Below are positions 17,632 through 27,032 of a DNA stretch of 64,000 nucleotides, piece after piece. The stretch covers positions 1 to 64,000 of the forward strand of contig JXCB02000027.1 of assembly GCA_000828075.3 (NCBI GenBank). Reading direction: 5' to 3'. Both the position numbers and the translations under genes were made by a program. The notes beneath the pieces are model-generated. The model was not told the origin of the DNA. It searched no databases and was given only the letters and a program-made list of their open reading frames with translations. The number at the start of each line of letters is the position of its first letter. Positions within the stretch are counted from its first letter, which is position 1. Source of the stretch: Tolypothrix campylonemoides VB511288. GTDB taxonomy: Bacteria > Cyanobacteriota > Cyanobacteriia > Cyanobacteriales > Nostocaceae.

Positions 17632-18265
17632 CAACAATAGCGGCGTTACAAACTACCGTGTAGCTCAACAGCAGCATCAACAAACTTTACGGAGGAGAGT
17701 TCTGGACGATGCTAGCAATCTTCTCGTGCGCGAAGGACCCACTGCTTTAACCATGCGACGAATTGCGCAGCTGGTAGGCTGTTCAACAACTGTGCTTTAC
17801 ACGATGTTTGGCAGCAAGCAGGGGTTAGTTGATGAACTGTATCTGAGGGGCTTTGATATATTGGGACAAGCGTTGGAAGCAGTTCCTTATCCAGGCAACT
17901 CACGAGACTACATCTACGCTCTTTGTCATGCTTACCGAGGGTTTGCCTTAAGTAACTCGACTTACTACTCGATCATGTTTCTCAAAGTGATTCCCGCATA
18001 CACTCCTTCGGATACTAATCGTCTATTAGGTCAAGAAAATTTTCAACTTTTAGTGCAAAGTGTTCAGGATTCTATTGCACCAGGCAATGTCCCTGGAGAT
18101 GATGCATGGGAGATTGCTCGTATAATTTGGGCAACGCTTCATGGGCACGTGGGACTAGAGTTAGTAGGGTATTTTGACTACCCTGGACTATCGCCACAAC
18201 AGAGGCTAGAGCGAGCTTTGCAAGCAGTGGTGGATAAACTTTTACCAACAACAGATAGCTGTTAA
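17612..18265 (+). CDS. TetR/AcrR family transcriptional regulator
   Basis: A 217-residue TetR-family repressor. The N-terminal helix-turn-helix is clear: VLDDASNLLVREGPTALTMR and RIAQLVGCSTTVLYTMFGSK, residues about 31-72, with the typical YxxFGSKxGL end. The C-terminal ligand domain (about 85-210) resembles the WHG/TetR_C_13 type (ARIIWATLHGHVGLEL). The ATG at 17612 is the only start before the DNA-binding domain, although it has no Shine-Dalgarno and lies in an operator palindrome. A glycosyltransferase gene follows 280 bp downstream on the same strand and may be a target. Confidence 0.88.
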   Translation: MKNNSVINNSGVTNYRVAQQQHQQTLRRRVLDDASNLLVREGPTALTMRRIAQLVGCSTTVLYTMFGSKQGLVDELYLRGFDILGQALEAVPYPGNSRDYIYALCHAYRGFALSNSTYYSIMFLKVIPAYTPSDTNRLLGQENFQLLVQSVQDSIAPGNVPGDDAWEIARIIWATLHGHVGLELVGYFDYPGLSPQQRLERALQAVVDKLLPTTDSC

Positions 18266-18545
18266 TGAGTTAAGCACAGGTTCTTTGCTTTATTGGAGCG
18301 ATCGCCTCTCCCTAATTGATCCTTGGTGTTATTGCTTACAGCGCAGGGTTGTTTCTGTTTGCCAAAACACTTGACCGTTTCCCTATCTGTGCTACACTTT
18401 CCGCTTCTGGAGAGCTTAGGTTTCTTTCTTAGCGACTTTTTGATGAACATTTGGCATTCAATCAGATTGCTGCTTAAAGCTTCATAGGGCTTGTTGTGAT
18501 GACCCGTTGATGTTCCTGTCAATAGACTATTCAGACGTTAAAGCA
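18266..18545. other. Gap between tetR and the glycosyltransferase gene
   Basis: About 280 bp. An opposite-strand frame (18262-18522) is open but basic, low in hydrophobic residues and without family resemblance, so it is not called as a gene. A HIP1 site lies at 18299-18306. No operator palindrome of the ATAACAGTGTTAT type is repeated here. Confidence 0.5.
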
Positions 18546-19796
18546 ATGACTCATTTTGGCATTCTCTGTCTACAGGCTACTGGTCACTTAAACACAATGT
18601 TTCCGCTTGGACGTGAACTTCAACGACGCGGACATCGTGTCACCCTCTTTAGTAGTGCAGGTACACAAATTAAAGCACAAGCAGCAGGTTTCAGCTTCTG
18701 CGACATATATTCTCCCACCGACTTTAAGTCAGGTGGACAAGCCCAAGCACTACCTACAAAAGCAGAAAAACCCAAAGCCTTAGCCAACATACGCGACACT
18801 TTACAAAGATTTGCACACATGGCTCAAACCAGACTACAACAAGCTCCAGCAATCATAAAAGAACATCGTGTAGAGGCACTGCTAGTAGACTTGTCTATCT
18901 TTGAGGGAGGGACAATAGCCGATTATCTCAACCTTCCCTATGTCACGGTATGCTGTGTATTACCCTTTTACCAAGACCCAACCATCCCTCCGATTGCTAC
19001 AACTTGGTCATATAACCTGGCATTGTGGGCACAATTGCGTAACCGCGTCGGCTACAGCCTAGTTGACCGCTTAGCACAAACCGTTTGGCAAGTCATCTGG
19101 CAATATCGTCAAAAGTGGAATTTACCTGCATACAAGCACACTAACGATATCTTCTCCAAACTTGCTATCATCACCCGCCACATAAGCGAATTTGAATTTC
19201 CTCGTCAATTACCGCCACACTTCCACTTCACAGGACCATTTCATAACTCTATAGAAAGACAACCTGTAGAATTCCCCTTCGAGAAATTAAACGGCAAACC
19301 GCTGATATACGCCTCAATGGGAACTATGCAAAATCATCTTGATTATGTTTTTCGCACCATAGCAGAAGCCTGTGCAGACCTAGACGCCCAACTCGTCATT
19401 TCCCTCGGTGGTGGACTTGATCCAGAAGCATTCCCAAACCTACCCGGAAGTCCTTTAGTAGTAAAATATGCACCGCAACTAGAACTACTGCAAAAAGCTA
19501 GCCTCAACATAACTCATGCTGGACTCAATACTACCTTAGAATCACTCTCGTATGGTGTGCCGATGGTTGCTATACCAGTCACCGACGACCAACCAGGAGT
19601 CGCAGCACGTATTGCATGGAGTGGGGTAGGAGAATTTGTGCCACTTTCTCGCTTAAGTGTTCCCTCTTTACAAGAAACTATCAAACGAGTATTTACACAA
19701 GAGTCGTACAAACAAAATACAACTCGGTTACAAGAAGCTATTCGGCGAACAGGAGGAGTGAGCAGGGCTGCTGATATTATCGAACAGGCTGTTTAA
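18546..19796 (+). CDS. GT1/MGT-type glycosyltransferase
   Basis: A 416-residue UDP-sugar glycosyltransferase of the GT-B fold (UGT/MGT group). The N-terminal domain opens with FGILCLQATGHLNTMFPLG and LQRRGHRVTLFSS. The C-terminal domain carries the nucleotide-sugar signature: IYASMGTMQN, VVKYAPQLELLQKASLNITH, then GLNTTLESLSYGVPMVAIPV and DDQPGVAARI. Such enzymes transfer sugars to lipids, carotenoids or secondary metabolites in the cytosol or at membranes; the acceptor cannot be told. ATG 18546 matches the family start; 13 upstream codons to 18507 look non-native. Confidence 0.88.
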   Translation: MTHFGILCLQATGHLNTMFPLGRELQRRGHRVTLFSSAGTQIKAQAAGFSFCDIYSPTDFKSGGQAQALPTKAEKPKALANIRDTLQRFAHMAQTRLQQAPAIIKEHRVEALLVDLSIFEGGTIADYLNLPYVTVCCVLPFYQDPTIPPIATTWSYNLALWAQLRNRVGYSLVDRLAQTVWQVIWQYRQKWNLPAYKHTNDIFSKLAIITRHISEFEFPRQLPPHFHFTGPFHNSIERQPVEFPFEKLNGKPLIYASMGTMQNHLDYVFRTIAEACADLDAQLVISLGGGLDPEAFPNLPGSPLVVKYAPQLELLQKASLNITHAGLNTTLESLSYGVPMVAIPVTDDQPGVAARIAWSGVGEFVPLSRLSVPSLQETIKRVFTQESYKQNTTRLQEAIRRTGGVSRAADIIEQAV

Positions 19797-19813
19797 TGTT
19801 GCCAGTAGAAAGC

Positions 19814-20359
19814 CTAAGCCTTGTCTGTCAACAAAACCTTCTCAAAGACGATCGCATCAACCCACATATTCTCTGAGTTAAAAATAAGTTCTCCTACCTG
19901 CTGATAACCTCGGTTTATATAAAAGGACAAGAGCTTCTGGTGTGTTTTAACTGCATCCAACCGCACAGCATGAAAACCTCCAGCCGATGCGAGTTCCTCG
20001 ATCGCTTGCATACACCACGTCCCTAATCCTTGTCCTTGCCAAGTTGGAAGTATCGCTAGTTTATGCACGTATACTACAGGAACATCCCAAACTTGCCAAA
20101 TAATCTTTCCATACTTGATATACGTGAATGGAACCTCTATTGTCATTTCTAGCGTGAAAGTACCAACTAAATTCTCACCCACTGTAACTGCATAAACCTG
20201 ATGCTCATCTGCATCCTTGAGCATATTTTCAAGAGGATAAATTGGTGCTAACCAGTGATTCAGCCCGAAGCGGTTTTTTAAGTCGAAACCGCATGCCAAT
20301 AGGATTTCGTGAAGTGCGGGTACTTCAGGCTGACTCACACGACGAATCCTCCGTTGCAT
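19814..20359 (-). CDS. GNAT family N-acetyltransferase
   Basis: A 181-residue GNAT acetyltransferase. Acetyl-CoA-binding motif A is seen as VHKLAILPTWQGQGLGTWCM (about residues 97-116, with the Q/R-x-x-G-x-G/A pyrophosphate loop QGQGLG), followed by the RLDAVKTHQKLLSFYINRGY region (motif B with Tyr in YINRGYQ). The start gives a basic N-terminus (MQRRIRRVSQPE). The substrate is unknown. It converges on the glycosyltransferase gene with 17 bases between the stops. Confidence 0.88.
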   Translation of the reverse strand: MQRRIRRVSQPEVPALHEILLACGFDLKNRFGLNHWLAPIYPLENMLKDADEHQVYAVTVGENLVGTFTLEMTIEVPFTYIKYGKIIWQVWDVPVVYVHKLAILPTWQGQGLGTWCMQAIEELASAGGFHAVRLDAVKTHQKLLSFYINRGYQQVGELIFNSENMWVDAIVFEKVLLTDKA

Positions 20360-20409
20360 TTTATACGTTAATTCGCTCTTCAGAGACTGTTACAAATTAT
20401 ATAATTTTA

Positions 20410-21054
20410 TTAATCTTTGCGTAATATTGAAGACAATGGAGTGTGTTTACGTATATCTAAGCTATTCGCCAAAGATTCTTTACCCTGACTCCGCGAGGGG
20501 TTTTGCTGTGGTGGTAAAACTGTGACTACAGGTTGCGTTTTAACAGGTATTGGTACAACGGGCGTCCTTACTTCAGATGGCACAAAAACTGGCATATTTT
20601 TGGGACGTGGTTCTACACTTGGGCGACGTTGTGCTACGCGTGCCTGGTAGCGGTTAATGTGATTCTTTACCTTTTGACGCTGCGCTGGACGGTTTAGCAG
20701 TAGGAATAATATTAAGCTACCACTAGCACAGCTAAGAATAATAGCAAGCACCATCCATAGAGGCATGGGATTAGTATTCTCAGAGGGCGTCTTGATTGGT
20801 TGTACAACCTCAGCTTCTGCTATTTCTGGTTCTTGCTGTTCGATACGCCCTACATGGCTTAAGCTGTACAGCGCGACGGCACTGCTTCCTAGAAAAGCCA
20901 CCGACAACCCTGCCGGCAATAGCCAGGGGTAATGTACAAGCAGATGTATCAGAGGATTCTTGCTTCCTGTTCGTCCTGGAATTCTCTTTCCCGACTCCGG
21001 TATGGGTGGTTCTGCTTGAGATGACTGCTGCTGTACACTCTGGCTATTTTCCAT
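20410..21054 (-). CDS. Membrane protein of unknown function
   Basis: From the ATG at 21054 the product is 214 residues with two predicted membrane helices: PWLLPAGLSVAFLGSSAVAL (about 45-64) and PLWMVLAIILSCASGSLILF (about 98-117), separated by an acidic loop. The N-terminus is Gln/Ser/Pro rich and the C-terminal tail is basic and Pro/Val rich. No family is recognised. A TTG-initiated extension to 21105 is possible, since a GGAGGG lies just before that ATG region. It is 50 bases from the GNAT gene on the same strand. Confidence 0.6.
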   Translation of the reverse strand: MENSQSVQQQSSQAEPPIPESGKRIPGRTGSKNPLIHLLVHYPWLLPAGLSVAFLGSSAVALYSLSHVGRIEQQEPEIAEAEVVQPIKTPSENTNPMPLWMVLAIILSCASGSLILFLLLNRPAQRQKVKNHINRYQARVAQRRPSVEPRPKNMPVFVPSEVRTPVVPIPVKTQPVVTVLPPQQNPSRSQGKESLANSLDIRKHTPLSSILRKD

Positions 21055-21237
21055 AATGGCTTTTAGATTTATACCCTCCAGTTTCTGATTGTACTGAAGG
21101 GTCAACCATCATGTATCCGTATAAAAATATTGGATTTAAGTATCTTTTTTTAAGAAAGCGACTCAATCCGATATTTCTTTAGCTATATTCGGTATGTTTT
21201 AGTACTTTTTGCGGCGCATATACTGGCAATGAATTTT

Positions 21238-22350
21238 CTATTCCCTTGTTGGAACAGAATGTCTTTCAAGAGCAAGTTGGATTAATTTATCAACTAATTC
21301 GGGGAAAGAGACACCGCTATGCGCCCAAAGTAGCGGATACATACTCGTTGCTGTAAAACCTGGAAAAGTGTTGATTTCATTGATGAAAACTTCTCCCGTA
21401 GCTTCCACGTAGAAAAAATCTACTCTTGCTAATCCAGCCGCGTCAACTGCTGCAAATGCTTGCAAAGCCATTTCCTGAATTTGACGAGTTACTGCTTCTG
21501 GTACAGGTGCTGGAATCAGTAAATTTGCTTTGCCTTCTGTATATTTAGTTTCGTAATCATAAAATTCAGCATTGTAAGTAATTTCACCGACAACTGAAGC
21601 TTTGGGACTGTCATTTCCTAAAACAGCACACTCTAATTCTCGTGCGACAACTCCAGCTTCAACAATGATCTTTCGGTCATAGCTGGCGGCGTTATCTAAT
21701 GCTGCTTCTAATTCTTGCCGCGATCGCACTTTGGCAATCCCGACCGATGAACCTAAATTCGCAGGTTTAACAAAGCACGGATAGCCTAAAGTTGCCTCAA
21801 TTTCATCACACAGTTTCGGAAAAACACAAGGATTCGACCAAATTTGCCCTCGATTTAACGCCTTGTATTTTACCTGTGGCAATCCTGTCTGGGCAAAGAC
21901 TGTTTTCATAACAATTTTGTCCATTCCCACCGCTGAACCCAACACTCCAGAACCAACAAAGGGAACTTGCATCAAAGTGAGTAACCCTTGAATTGTCCCA
22001 TCTTCTCCGTTAGGACCGTGGAGAATGGGAAACCAAACATCGACTTCGGCGACTTGGGAAAGAGATTGCCAATGGCTAAGTGTTTGAGTTTTGGCAACTG
22101 ATAATTCAGAATGACTACTTGGCGTAGTAGAATCTGGTAATTGCTGCGGTGTTCCTGATATTAAGACTTGTTGCGGTGTGTCCCCAGCCAACCAACGTCC
22201 ATCTTTCTGGATGTAAAAAGGCAGTATTTCGTATTTAGCAGTATTTTCGTCTGCACTGAGGGCGTTGGCGATCGCCCTTGCTGAACTTATAGAAACTTCA
22301 TGTTCTCCCGAACGACCACCAAAAAGCAATCCCACCCGCAGCTTCGTCAT
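21238..22350 (-). CDS. ddl: D-alanine--D-alanine ligase
   Basis: ATP-grasp ligase that joins two D-alanines for peptidoglycan precursors. Family signatures are [17 protein letters not shown] at the N-terminus, [12 protein letters not shown] (about 109-120), [15 protein letters not shown] (about 190-204), [14 protein letters not shown] near residue 320 and the late MYPLLW. The 370-residue length from the ATG at 22350 is normal, with GAGG eight bases upstream; a GTG 6 codons earlier is less likely. Confidence 0.96.
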   Translation of the reverse strand: MTKLRVGLLFGGRSGEHEVSISSARAIANALSADENTAKYEILPFYIQKDGRWLAGDTPQQVLISGTPQQLPDSTTPSSHSELSVAKTQTLSHWQSLSQVAEVDVWFPILHGPNGEDGTIQGLLTLMQVPFVGSGVLGSAVGMDKIVMKTVFAQTGLPQVKYKALNRGQIWSNPCVFPKLCDEIEATLGYPCFVKPANLGSSVGIAKVRSRQELEAALDNAASYDRKIIVEAGVVARELECAVLGNDSPKASVVGEITYNAEFYDYETKYTEGKANLLIPAPVPEAVTRQIQEMALQAFAAVDAAGLARVDFFYVEATGEVFINEINTFPGFTATSMYPLLWAHSGVSFPELVDKLIQLALERHSVPTRE

Positions 22351-22519
22351 CTGAAATACCTCGCTCACGCATTAAATTCAGATAGCGTAGCACAACGAGC
22401 GGGAGTTCCTCCAATTTTTCTGCCAGTAGCGCCCAATTGTTACGGGAGTAAAACCCATACGAATGAGCGCTACGTTGTAAACAAAAAACTTATATTCCAC
22501 TAACATCAAGCGCGTGATA

Positions 22520-23002
22520 CTAGTCTACAAAATCTGTTGTAATTTCAGACTTTTCGGTGTTATTTGAAGTGATTGGACGGCTACCATCTACCTCAAGAAT
22601 ACCTTCAACTTGAAAAGAACTCTTAGCAATTGGACGTTGACCGTCTATATCGAGAGTATCCCTAACTTCTAAATCACTCTTGTCAACCGGACGCTTGCCG
22701 TCTACAGCGATGATATCATGATCCTGAAAACCGCTCTTGGCGATCGGACGCTGACCATCTATGTCAATTGTGTCCTGAATCTGAATATCACTTGAAACAA
22801 TTGGACGTTGACCATCTATGTCGAAGGTACCTTTAACCTCAAAAGTACTTGGATCAACCGGACGCTGACCATCTACGTCAATTGTTTTAGGAATTGGTTT
22901 TGATTCGTTAGATGATGGCTGAGAAATAATGTTCGCTTCAGTATCGGTTGTATTCTGCTCCGAATTATTTGCAGTGCTATCAACTTCGTTTGTGTTATCC
23001 AT
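22520..23002 (-). CDS. Repeat protein with six 19-residue units
   Basis: A 160-residue acidic protein. After a disordered Ser/Thr/Asn-rich start of about 38 residues it carries six consecutive units of exactly 19 residues, each opening with (D/A/E)(V/I)DG(Q/K/S)RP(I/V), for example DIDGQRPIAKSGFQ. The units differ enough at DNA level to be old. No signal peptide or membrane helix is seen. The regular DG...RP spacing suggests a solenoid or beta structure; function is unknown. Related proteins seem to occur in cyanobacteria, but no family name can be given from the sequence alone. Confidence 0.65.
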   Translation of the reverse strand: MDNTNEVDSTANNSEQNTTDTEANIISQPSSNESKPIPKTIDVDGQRPVDPSTFEVKGTFDIDGQRPIVSSDIQIQDTIDIDGQRPIAKSGFQDHDIIAVDGKRPVDKSDLEVRDTLDIDGQRPIAKSSFQVEGILEVDGSRPITSNNTEKSEITTDFVD

Positions 23003-23041
23003 GCTCTTTGCTTAATTTTTTTGAACTCGTAATACTTCTTT

Positions 23042-23201
23042 AGGACTTACGCAAGAACTCTGTGAAACTCTTATTTCTTCGTGTCCTTCGCGACGCCAGT
23101 CGCCTGCGGAGGGAAACCCTCCTGCAGCGCTGGCTCGTCTTTGCGGTATGCGCTAAGGCGCACGCTACGCGAACGTTTTTTCATAATTTTGCGTAAGTCC
23201 T
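23042..23201. mobile_element. MITE-like element with AGGACTTACGCAA ends
   Basis: About 160 bp bounded by perfect 13-base inverted repeats AGGACTTACGCAA (23042-23054) and TTGCGTAAGTCCT (23189-23201). No coding capacity. Its middle is occupied by the GC-rich hairpin GCCAGTCGCCTGCGGAGGG/CCCTCCTGCAGCGCTGGC (23096-23134) also found at 28943 and 59246. Size, ends and lack of genes fit a non-autonomous transposable element. Confidence 0.7.
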
Positions 23202-23279
23202 GTTCTTATACTTATCATGACTGGAGACAGTGAATAAGCTTTGCACTCTTTCTACTGTGCATCAATTCGCTTTTGCAGT

Positions 23280-24650
23280 TCAGTTGGGAATTAAAACAGC
23301 TTTCGGCACTTCTACGGGTTCTCCCGTCAAGCTAAAAGCACGAACTTCGGTAATTCTTACTTTCACCAGCGTCCCTTTGAGTTCATTAATATCACCTGTA
23401 AAGAAAGTGAGACGATTACCGCGCGTACGCCCCATCACTTGGGTTTTGTCTTTGGAATTTTGCTCTTCCACTAGTACTTCTTCGATGCGTCCCATGTAAC
23501 GCTGCGATCGCTCGGCTGCTTTAATAGAAACAAGATGATTGAGTCGTTGCAGGCGATCGCTCTTCACCTGTTCACTCAATTGTTCATCCCACACTGCTGC
23601 TGGTGTTCCCGGACGTGGCGAATATGCAGCGGTATTCAATAGGTCAAAGCCGATATCATCTACCAATTTCAGCGTATTTTCAAACTGTTCTTCCGTTTCT
23701 CCGGGGAAACCCACAATTGCATCCGCACTAATCGATGCATCTGGCATATACCGCCGAATTGTGTCGATTATCCGGCGATATTTCTCGTGAGTATAACCCC
23801 GACTCATACGTTTTAGCACTTCATTATCGCCAGATTGAAAGGGGATGTGGAAGTGTTCACACACCTTGGGTAATTCTGCACAAGCTTTAATCAGCCGTTC
23901 GGTGAAATAACGCGGATGGGAAGTCGCAAACCGAATCCGCTCTATTTCCGGCACATCATGAACATAATAAAGTAAATCTGTCAAGGTGTGCAGATGGCGA
24001 CCTTCTGGTGTCACCCCTGGCAAATCCCGCCCGTAAGCGTCAATATTTTGACCAAGTAGGGTAACTTCTTTGTAACCTTGTCGCCCGAGTTCTGCCATTT
24101 CTGCCCAAATTGCTTCTGGTGTGCGAGATTGCTCAACACCGCGCACATTCGGAACTACGCAATAAGTGCAGCGTTCGTTACAGCCGTAAATTACATTCAC
24201 CCAAGCGGTCACAGTACTATCGCGTCGCGGCTTGGTGATATCTTCCATAATATGAACTGGCTCGGTTGCTACAACTTGGTTGCCGTCCAACACTTGTTGT
24301 AGCAAGTCTTTCAAACGGTTAGCGTGTTGTGGTCCCATCACCAAATCTAATTCTGGTACGCGCCGCAACAGCGCTTCGCCTTCCTGCTGAGCAACGCAAC
24401 CTGCAACAATAAGCGTGAGGTCTGGTTGCTCGTGCTTACGCTTCGCTTGTCTACCTAGGTAGGAATATACTTTTTGTTCAGCATTATCCCGGATGGAACA
24501 GGTATTGTAGAGAATGACATCTGCACCATTCGGGTCTTCTGACCACTCAAAGCCCATGTCTTCTAAGATGCCAGCCATGCGTTCTGAGTCGGCTTTGTTC
24601 ATCTGGCAACCGAAGGTAGTAATGTGATAGCGACGGGGTGAAGTGGTCAT
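23280..24650 (-). CDS. miaB: tRNA-2-methylthio-N6-dimethylallyladenosine synthase
   Basis: Radical-SAM methylthiotransferase that modifies i6A37 of tRNAs. Domains in order: N-terminal UPF0004 with three cluster cysteines ([34 protein letters not shown]), radical SAM core with C-N-E-R-C-T-Y-C (about 157-164), and a C-terminal TRAM domain (about 380-445). The 456-residue length is normal. The ATG at 24650 directly opens the conserved [11 protein letters not shown] region. It stands alone between two MITE-type elements. Confidence 0.96.
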   Translation of the reverse strand: MTTSPRRYHITTFGCQMNKADSERMAGILEDMGFEWSEDPNGADVILYNTCSIRDNAEQKVYSYLGRQAKRKHEQPDLTLIVAGCVAQQEGEALLRRVPELDLVMGPQHANRLKDLLQQVLDGNQVVATEPVHIMEDITKPRRDSTVTAWVNVIYGCNERCTYCVVPNVRGVEQSRTPEAIWAEMAELGRQGYKEVTLLGQNIDAYGRDLPGVTPEGRHLHTLTDLLYYVHDVPEIERIRFATSHPRYFTERLIKACAELPKVCEHFHIPFQSGDNEVLKRMSRGYTHEKYRRIIDTIRRYMPDASISADAIVGFPGETEEQFENTLKLVDDIGFDLLNTAAYSPRPGTPAAVWDEQLSEQVKSDRLQRLNHLVSIKAAERSQRYMGRIEEVLVEEQNSKDKTQVMGRTRGNRLTFFTGDINELKGTLVKVRITEVRAFSLTGEPVEVPKAVLIPN

Positions 24651-24716
24651 AGTGAACTACAGGCAAGGACTTAGAGTTTGATTTGTAATCTTGATAAATT
24701 ATAGATTTTTATCACC

Positions 24717-24866
24717 TATAGGAATCCGATTTGATTTATGAAAAAATCTAAGTATGTTTCGGGTGTGTTATCGCCGAAAGTACGGCACCAAAGCCTTTGG
24801 ATGGTGCGTTAGCCAGAGGCATAACGCACCCTACGTATATTTCAAAAATCAAATATGAGTCCTATA
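24717..24866. mobile_element. IS630-type MITE (150 bp)
   Basis: Left end TATAGGAATCCGATTTGATT and right end AATCAAATATGAGTCCTATA are imperfect inverted repeats that also match the ends of the full IS630-type element at 52959-54164 (TATAGGAATCCTAATTGATT and AATCAAATAGGATTCCTATA). The outer TATA fits TA target duplication. The interior carries only GGTGCGTTA/TAACGCACC inverted repeats. It is therefore probably mobilised by the transposase of that IS. Confidence 0.8.
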
Positions 24867-25072
24867 TATGGTCTGATGTGGTTGCTTGCTAATTGAGTAA
24901 GCATTTTTACGTATATTTTTTATTTATTGCTACTTTGTGTAACTAAGTAAATAGAGCATTCCTTACGTATCTTTTGACAGATTTACAATCACTTAAAATC
25001 TGTATGTACCTTATTTTTAGCTGTTAACAGCGGTTCTCTGTCCATTACCAAAAAGTAGACAGTAGTTTGATT

Positions 25073-25119
25073 GGGAAAACTTCTTCGTTGCTTAATTTGG
25101 ACATCAATGAAGTTTTCCC
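25073..25119 (+). terminator. Long hairpin with T-run, plus strand
   Basis: GGGAAAACTTC (25073-25083) and GAAGTTTTCCC (25109-25119) are perfect 11-base arms around a 25-base loop, followed on the plus strand by CTATTTTTT. The adjacent gene is on the minus strand, so the hairpin may protect its 3' end or mark an unseen plus-strand transcript. Confidence 0.5.
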
Positions 25120-25136
25120 CTATTTTTTGACAAACA

Positions 25137-26570
25137 TTAAGCTGGCTTCCAAGTACCGTGGAAGCTGTGGGGAATGACGCTAGGTAATGCCAGTTTACAA
25201 ACAGGTTCCTCGTCTAGCGTATCCGCATCAAATACCCAAACTTCACTACTATCAGAATTGCCATCGTACACAACTGTGATTATCCATCCTTGCTGAGGAT
25301 TTTGGGAATCACTGGCATAAATGGGTTCCGAGGGGTAGCGATTTTCGCCGCAGTCAGCAATTGTCAGGGTTTCGCTTTTGTGATCGAAACGGGCGATCGC
25401 CCCAAATATTTCTTTACGAGTATCTACTCCTTGGCGATGTACCGTCAAATAAGTTTGGCGACAGCTTTGTCCTTGGTCTTGCAGTGGTACAATCGGGAAT
25501 TCACAATGGCGATCCATAATTTCCTCAATTGCCTTGACTTTACCTGTGCTTGGGTCAAGATGCATTCGCCACAGTGTACTCACAGCCGCGGTGTGAGTTT
25601 CTCCTGTTGCGACTTCCCTAAGATACTGGTTAGTCTGAAAATCAGGATACCTGATAATATCTACAACCACTGACCCGCTAACATCTACATAACCGTTGGC
25701 AAAATGCCACTGATACCAAGGTTCAGCTTCAGTGCGACTGACTACCTCAAGGGTATGGCGGTCAACCACTAAAATCTGGGTTCCCTTGCTTGGTTGCCAT
25801 TCTAAAGAATGACCAAAGTCACTTAATCCTATTAGTGTAGGAAAAAGGTTTAGCCGCACGGGAGGAATGCAAAATACAAGATATTGTCCTGCAAAGACAA
25901 AATCATGCACCACTGGCACGCCTTCTAATTCGTGCGCTGCTTTTTGTAAAATTCTACCTGTAGAGTCACTTTTGTAAATATTCAACGTGGCATTAAGTCC
26001 GGGAGTCATGCCAAAGTTAAAAATCTCCCCTGTCTCTTGGTCACGCTTAGAGTGGGCAGAATAGGGTAATAGATTAGTTAACCCACTTAAATCATCTTCG
26101 CCCCAAGTTTCTAAAGTTTGCAAATCGAGGGCATAAGGTTTACCGCCTTCCCACAGTGCCAAAAGTTTGTCTGGTAACGCCAGCACTGAAGTATTAGCAA
26201 CGTTCTTAATTGGTTTCAACCATTTATTCCAAATTGGTCCGGGTGCAGTCATCCCATAATTGCCGTAAAGCAGTTGACCTGCTGCTGCTTCTTCTTTGTA
26301 GCCATCAGTTTGCACATAGCGATAAACTCCGGTAGCACCTGCATCCGTAAAATGTACAGCAAGAATTGCGCCATCTCCATCAAACCAGTGTCCCATCCGG
26401 ATACCACCGCGCTCTAGCCTTGCGGGACCGTTACGGTAGAGTGTGCCGCGTAAACCTTCAGGGATTTTACCAGAAAGGATTTGCAGTTGGGTGGAAGGGA
26501 ATTCTTGGGCAGGTTGCGCAAGCGCTTCTGCCCAAGCTTTTTTACTTGACTTTTTTTCTATTGTCTGCAT
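25137..26570 (-). CDS. Carotenoid oxygenase (RPE65/CCD family)
   Basis: A 477-residue non-haem iron enzyme that cleaves carotenoids or apocarotenoids. Family features are the N-terminal LRGTLYRNGPARLERGG, DGDGAI, and the four iron-binding histidines in YSAHSKRD (about 173), VVHDFVF (about 222), WHFANGY (about 292) and the C-terminal HSFHGTW (about 472). The closest known group by features is cyanobacterial apocarotenoid-15,15'-oxygenase (ACO/Diox1), which makes retinal, but the exact substrate is inferred. ATG at 26570. Confidence 0.93.
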   Translation of the reverse strand: MQTIEKKSSKKAWAEALAQPAQEFPSTQLQILSGKIPEGLRGTLYRNGPARLERGGIRMGHWFDGDGAILAVHFTDAGATGVYRYVQTDGYKEEAAAGQLLYGNYGMTAPGPIWNKWLKPIKNVANTSVLALPDKLLALWEGGKPYALDLQTLETWGEDDLSGLTNLLPYSAHSKRDQETGEIFNFGMTPGLNATLNIYKSDSTGRILQKAAHELEGVPVVHDFVFAGQYLVFCIPPVRLNLFPTLIGLSDFGHSLEWQPSKGTQILVVDRHTLEVVSRTEAEPWYQWHFANGYVDVSGSVVVDIIRYPDFQTNQYLREVATGETHTAAVSTLWRMHLDPSTGKVKAIEEIMDRHCEFPIVPLQDQGQSCRQTYLTVHRQGVDTRKEIFGAIARFDHKSETLTIADCGENRYPSEPIYASDSQNPQQGWIITVVYDGNSDSSEVWVFDADTLDEEPVCKLALPSVIPHSFHGTWKPA

Positions 26571-26634
26571 TAAACGTTTCTAACTGTATCCAAAACCAAA
26601 GTATTACTTTGATTGTCGTTACAACTTTGTTACA

Positions 26635-26770
26635 CTTCTTCTTCCAAAAGGCGCAGCCAGAAGTTGTGAGAAGGAGCGCTAGTCATACAGTGAGGTAGCG
26701 CTGCGGGAGGATTTCCCAGCGTTGGTTTCCCCACAAAGCAAACTTTTGAATACACAGAACACAGCTTGCG
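26635..26770. repeat. Interspersed repeat block
   Basis: AAGGCGCAGCCAGAAGTT, AGCGCTGCGGGAGGATTTCC and CAAAGCAAACTTTTGAA with ACACAGAACACAG resemble the block at 9030-9115 and the GC-rich hairpin family. It is a decayed relative of these repeats. Confidence 0.5.
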
Positions 26771-26780
26771 CTGAATCAGT

Positions 26781-27032
26781 CTACAGAATATTTAAAAATT
26801 CTTCTACAGAAACTCCAGCTTGATTCAAAATACTCTTTAACGTACCGATAGCAACTGTTTTACGATGCACAGGTACAACACAACCAACTTCAATTACTTT
26901 TTGCTCTTCGCCTTTTGCCATAATTTGTTTCTTCAAAATCACATGACTTCCACGCTGTCGTACTTGCACAAAACCTAAACGTTCCAAAACATAAAGGACT
27001 TCACAAGCTGGTACTCGTGGTAGCCTAGGCAC
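26781..27032 (-). CDS. hicA: HicA family toxin (type II toxin-antitoxin)
   Basis: HicA-type mRNA interferase with the double-stranded-RNA-binding-like fold. The core motif is RQRGSHVILKK, including the conserved Gly-Ser-His, followed by VPVHRKTVAIGTLKSILNQA. From the GTG at 27032 the protein has 83 residues, the normal length, and the start overlaps the upstream hicB stop by 8 bases, indicating translational coupling. A longer TTG start at 27044 is less likely. The pair order here is antitoxin then toxin. Confidence 0.9.
   Translation of the reverse strand: MPRLPRVPACEVLYVLERLGFVQVRQRGSHVILKKQIMAKGEEQKVIEVGCVVPVHRKTVAIGTLKSILNQAGVSVEEFLNIL

Larger units (their letters stand above)
24651..25136. 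other. Gap with a MITE and an inverted repeat
   Basis: Holds the IS630-type MITE at 24717-24866, an AT-rich stretch, and the hairpin at 25073-25119. No gene is seen. Confidence 0.7.

Noticed and set aside
18262-18522. 86-codon minus-strand frame between tetR and the glycosyltransferase gene
   Set aside because: Very basic and polar, no family resemblance, no Shine-Dalgarno, overlaps the end of tetR.
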